Shown: one piece after another, positions 6,607 to 7,407 of the stretch
Position numbering within the stretch: position 1 is the first letter of the stretch
Layout of the letters: the number at the start of each line of letters is the position of its first letter
The notes under the pieces: model-generated
The model's database searches: none
Told to the model about the DNA's origin: nothing
Seen by the model: the letters and a program-made list of their open reading frames with translations, nothing else
Program-made: the position numbers and the translations under genes
NCBI GenBank assembly: GCA_030424825.1
Contig: JAUHWE010000218.1
Span: forward strand, 1 to 7,407
Source of the DNA: Verrucomicrobiia bacterium
Lineage (GTDB): Bacteria; Verrucomicrobiota; Verrucomicrobiia; Opitutales; Opitutaceae
Length of the DNA: 7,407 nt
Direction of reading: 5' to 3'

Positions 6607-7197
6607 ATGAATACGGATATAGAAAAATCTTTAGGAATGAACCGTCGCGACGCGATCAAACGAGCAGGACTCGCACTCGGCGCCGCCATATCGGCTTCGA
6701 CACTTTCGGGAGTGGCTTTTGCTCAAGCGAATCGGAAGGGTGCTGATTGGAAGCCAGTCAATCTCAATCGACGTCAAGCAGACGTTGCCGGCGCCATTGC
6801 CGAGCGAATACTGCCCAAGACGGATACGCCTGGAGCCCTCGATGTCGGCGTGCCGGAATTCATGGACATCATGTATGGCGGGTACATGTCCAAGGAAGAG
6901 AAGTCGACCTTCGGCAAAGGCCTGAACGACATGAACAAACGGGCACGAAAAGCGCATAAAAAACATTTCGCGGAACTGAGTCCCGCACAGCAAGACGGAC
7001 TGATCAAGGAGCTAGCAGCGGACAAAGACGAGGATACTCGCGCTTTCTACCGCAAAATGAGGGAACTTACTTTGGTTGGGTATTTCACTTCCAAAGAAGT
7101 GGGAATGAATGTCCTGAACTACGATCCCATCCCCGGAATGTACAAAAGCTGTATCCCACTATCGGAAGTGGATAATACGTCCTGGTCGTATTCGTAA
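6607..7197 (+). CDS. Tat-exported gluconate 2-dehydrogenase subunit 3 family protein (small subunit of the GMC complex)
   Basis: This encodes 196 residues. A twin-arginine signal covers about 11-40: MNRRDAIKRAG with R13-R14, a moderately hydrophobic stretch LALGAAISASTLSGVAF, and a likely cleavage after AFA. The mature domain has the family's layout: an N-terminal helix around QADVAGAIAERILPKTDTPGA, a helical middle rich in charged residues, and the C-terminal signature TLVGYFTSKEVGMNVLNYDPIPG (152-174) followed by a short tail. Subunit 3 proteins (gamma subunits) bind GMC catalytic subunits and carry the folded flavoprotein across the inner membrane by the Tat route, which fits the GMC protein having no signal of its own. 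The genes are 15 bases apart with a good ribosome binding site between them, so co-expression is very likely. Length and motifs look intact. The convergent gene and REP-like palindromes follow, so the operon probably ends here. Confidence 0.92.
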   Translation: MNTDIEKSLGMNRRDAIKRAGLALGAAISASTLSGVAFAQANRKGADWKPVNLNRRQADVAGAIAERILPKTDTPGALDVGVPEFMDIMYGGYMSKEEKSTFGKGLNDMNKRARKAHKKHFAELSPAQQDGLIKELAADKDEDTRAFYRKMRELTLVGYFTSKEVGMNVLNYDPIPGMYKSCIPLSEVDNTSWSYS

Positions 7198-7228
7198 GCT
7201 AGGATGTGAAGGGGATGCCTTTTTCGAC

Positions 7229-7253
7229 GTAGGACCAGCGCTTGTGCTGTGCC
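7229..7253 (+). repeat. GTAG-headed palindrome, REP-like element 1
   Basis: GTAG (7229-7232) leads directly into an imperfect hairpin. GGACCAGC (7232-7239) pairs with GCTGTGCC (7246-7253) through 6 of 8 bases, with a two-base internal loop and terminal loop GCTTGT. A GTAG head followed by a palindrome is the design of REP sequences mobilised by RAYT (Y1) transposases. It sits between two convergent genes, a usual REP position. No transposase is visible, and copy number cannot be tested from one window. Confidence 0.45.
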
Positions 7254-7271
7254 GCGGAAGCACATTAATTT

Positions 7272-7296
7272 GTAGGGGCGTCGCTTGCGACGACCC
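7272..7296 (+). repeat. GTAG-headed palindrome, REP-like element 2
   Basis: GTAG (7272-7275) leads into the stem GGGGCGTCG (7275-7283), loop CTTG, and CGACGACCC (7288-7296), which pair at 8 of 9 positions (one G-A mismatch). Same orientation as the element 18 bases upstream, and it shares GTAGG and the CGCTTG loop region while the stem sequence differs. No T-run follows on either strand, so an intrinsic terminator is less likely. It may still protect or end the 3' ends of the two convergent transcripts. Confidence 0.55.
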
Positions 7297-7303
7297 TGCA
7301 TGG

Positions 7304-7407
7304 CTAATGTCTTTTCGCTTGGTCTCTCAAAGCTTCAACAATCGCTCGATTGATTATGCGTCCAGATTCTGCGGATACACTCGGATCGGAAAGGGTATAG
7401 TAGACAA
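7304..7407 (-). CDS. C-terminal end of a gene entering from the right; possibly an ArsR-type winged-helix regulator
   Basis: An open frame runs in from the right edge on the minus strand and stops at TAG (7306-7304), giving 33 complete residues. It begins VYYTLSDPSVSAESG and ends with an amphipathic helix, RIINRAIVEALRDQAKRH. The start VYY-x-L-x-DP-x-V closely resembles the segment after the beta-wing in ArsR/SmtB-family repressors, which is followed by a C-terminal dimerisation helix. This short match is the only evidence; the fragment could belong to another family or be a chance open frame. If real, it converges on the GMC operon with only the two palindromes between. Confidence 0.45.
   Translation of the reverse strand, partial: VYYTLSDPSVSAESGRIINRAIVEALRDQAKRH

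Noticed and set aside
7275..7296. Rho-independent terminator for the dehydrogenase operon
   Set aside because: The stem is strong, but no T-run follows on either strand and the GTAG head fits a REP-like element better.
7229..7296. Start of a CRISPR array
   Set aside because: Only two palindromes with different stem sequences are present and the gap is 18 bases; there is no identical direct repeat and no cas gene.

Overview
The window looks like a glycan-utilisation neighbourhood from a free-living, probably aquatic, Gram-negative bacterium. The best guess is the Planctomycetota-Verrucomicrobiota (PVC) group, with an Opitutae-like verrucomicrobium most likely. This rests on a secreted Cys-type sulfatase, an Asp-box (sialidase-fold) protein and an exported amidohydrolase_2 protein side by side, a GMC oxidoreductase paired with a Tat-exported gluconate 2-dehydrogenase subunit 3 protein, intermediate GC content, and mostly absent Shine-Dalgarno sequences. 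The lineage is inferred, not demonstrated.

Layout. Positions 1-4662 hold four minus-strand genes, each with an apparent signal peptide. In transcription order they are a two-domain potato-inhibitor-I/I78-like protease inhibitor (4662-4174), a sulfatase (4092-2680), an Asp-box sialidase-fold protein (2461-1178) and an amidohydrolase_2 family metal hydrolase (1029 to beyond position 1, C-terminus cut by the window edge). Gaps of 81, 218 and 148 bases separate them, so they may form one loose transcription unit or several. The two larger gaps contain candidate operator-like sequence: a 16-bp near-palindrome at 2515-2530 and an array of GTTCGAT words plus a small hairpin at 1063-1147.

A divergent intergenic region (4663-4875) leads to a plus-strand two-gene operon. 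It encodes a GMC-family flavoprotein (4876-6591) with a three-cysteine motif like the Fe-S site of bacterial FAD glucose dehydrogenases, and its small Tat-signal subunit (6607-7197), which has a clear ribosome binding site. This pair resembles periplasmic sugar or glycoside 3-dehydrogenases. The usual cytochrome c partner is not in the window.

The last 210 bases contain two GTAG-headed palindromes resembling REP elements (7229-7253 and 7272-7296). They lie between the operon and the convergent C-terminal end of a gene entering from the right (7407-7304), possibly an ArsR-type winged-helix regulator.

How the genes may work together (inference): the sulfatase and the Asp-box protein would attack sulfated or otherwise decorated extracellular glycans. 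The GMC pair would oxidise released sugars or glycosides in the periplasm, and the amidohydrolase could act on a lactone or other small product. The two-headed inhibitor could protect the exported enzymes or envelope from proteases. It is the most distinctive element: a cysteine-free tandem duplication whose two predicted reactive sites differ (Lys-Asp and Met-Asp).
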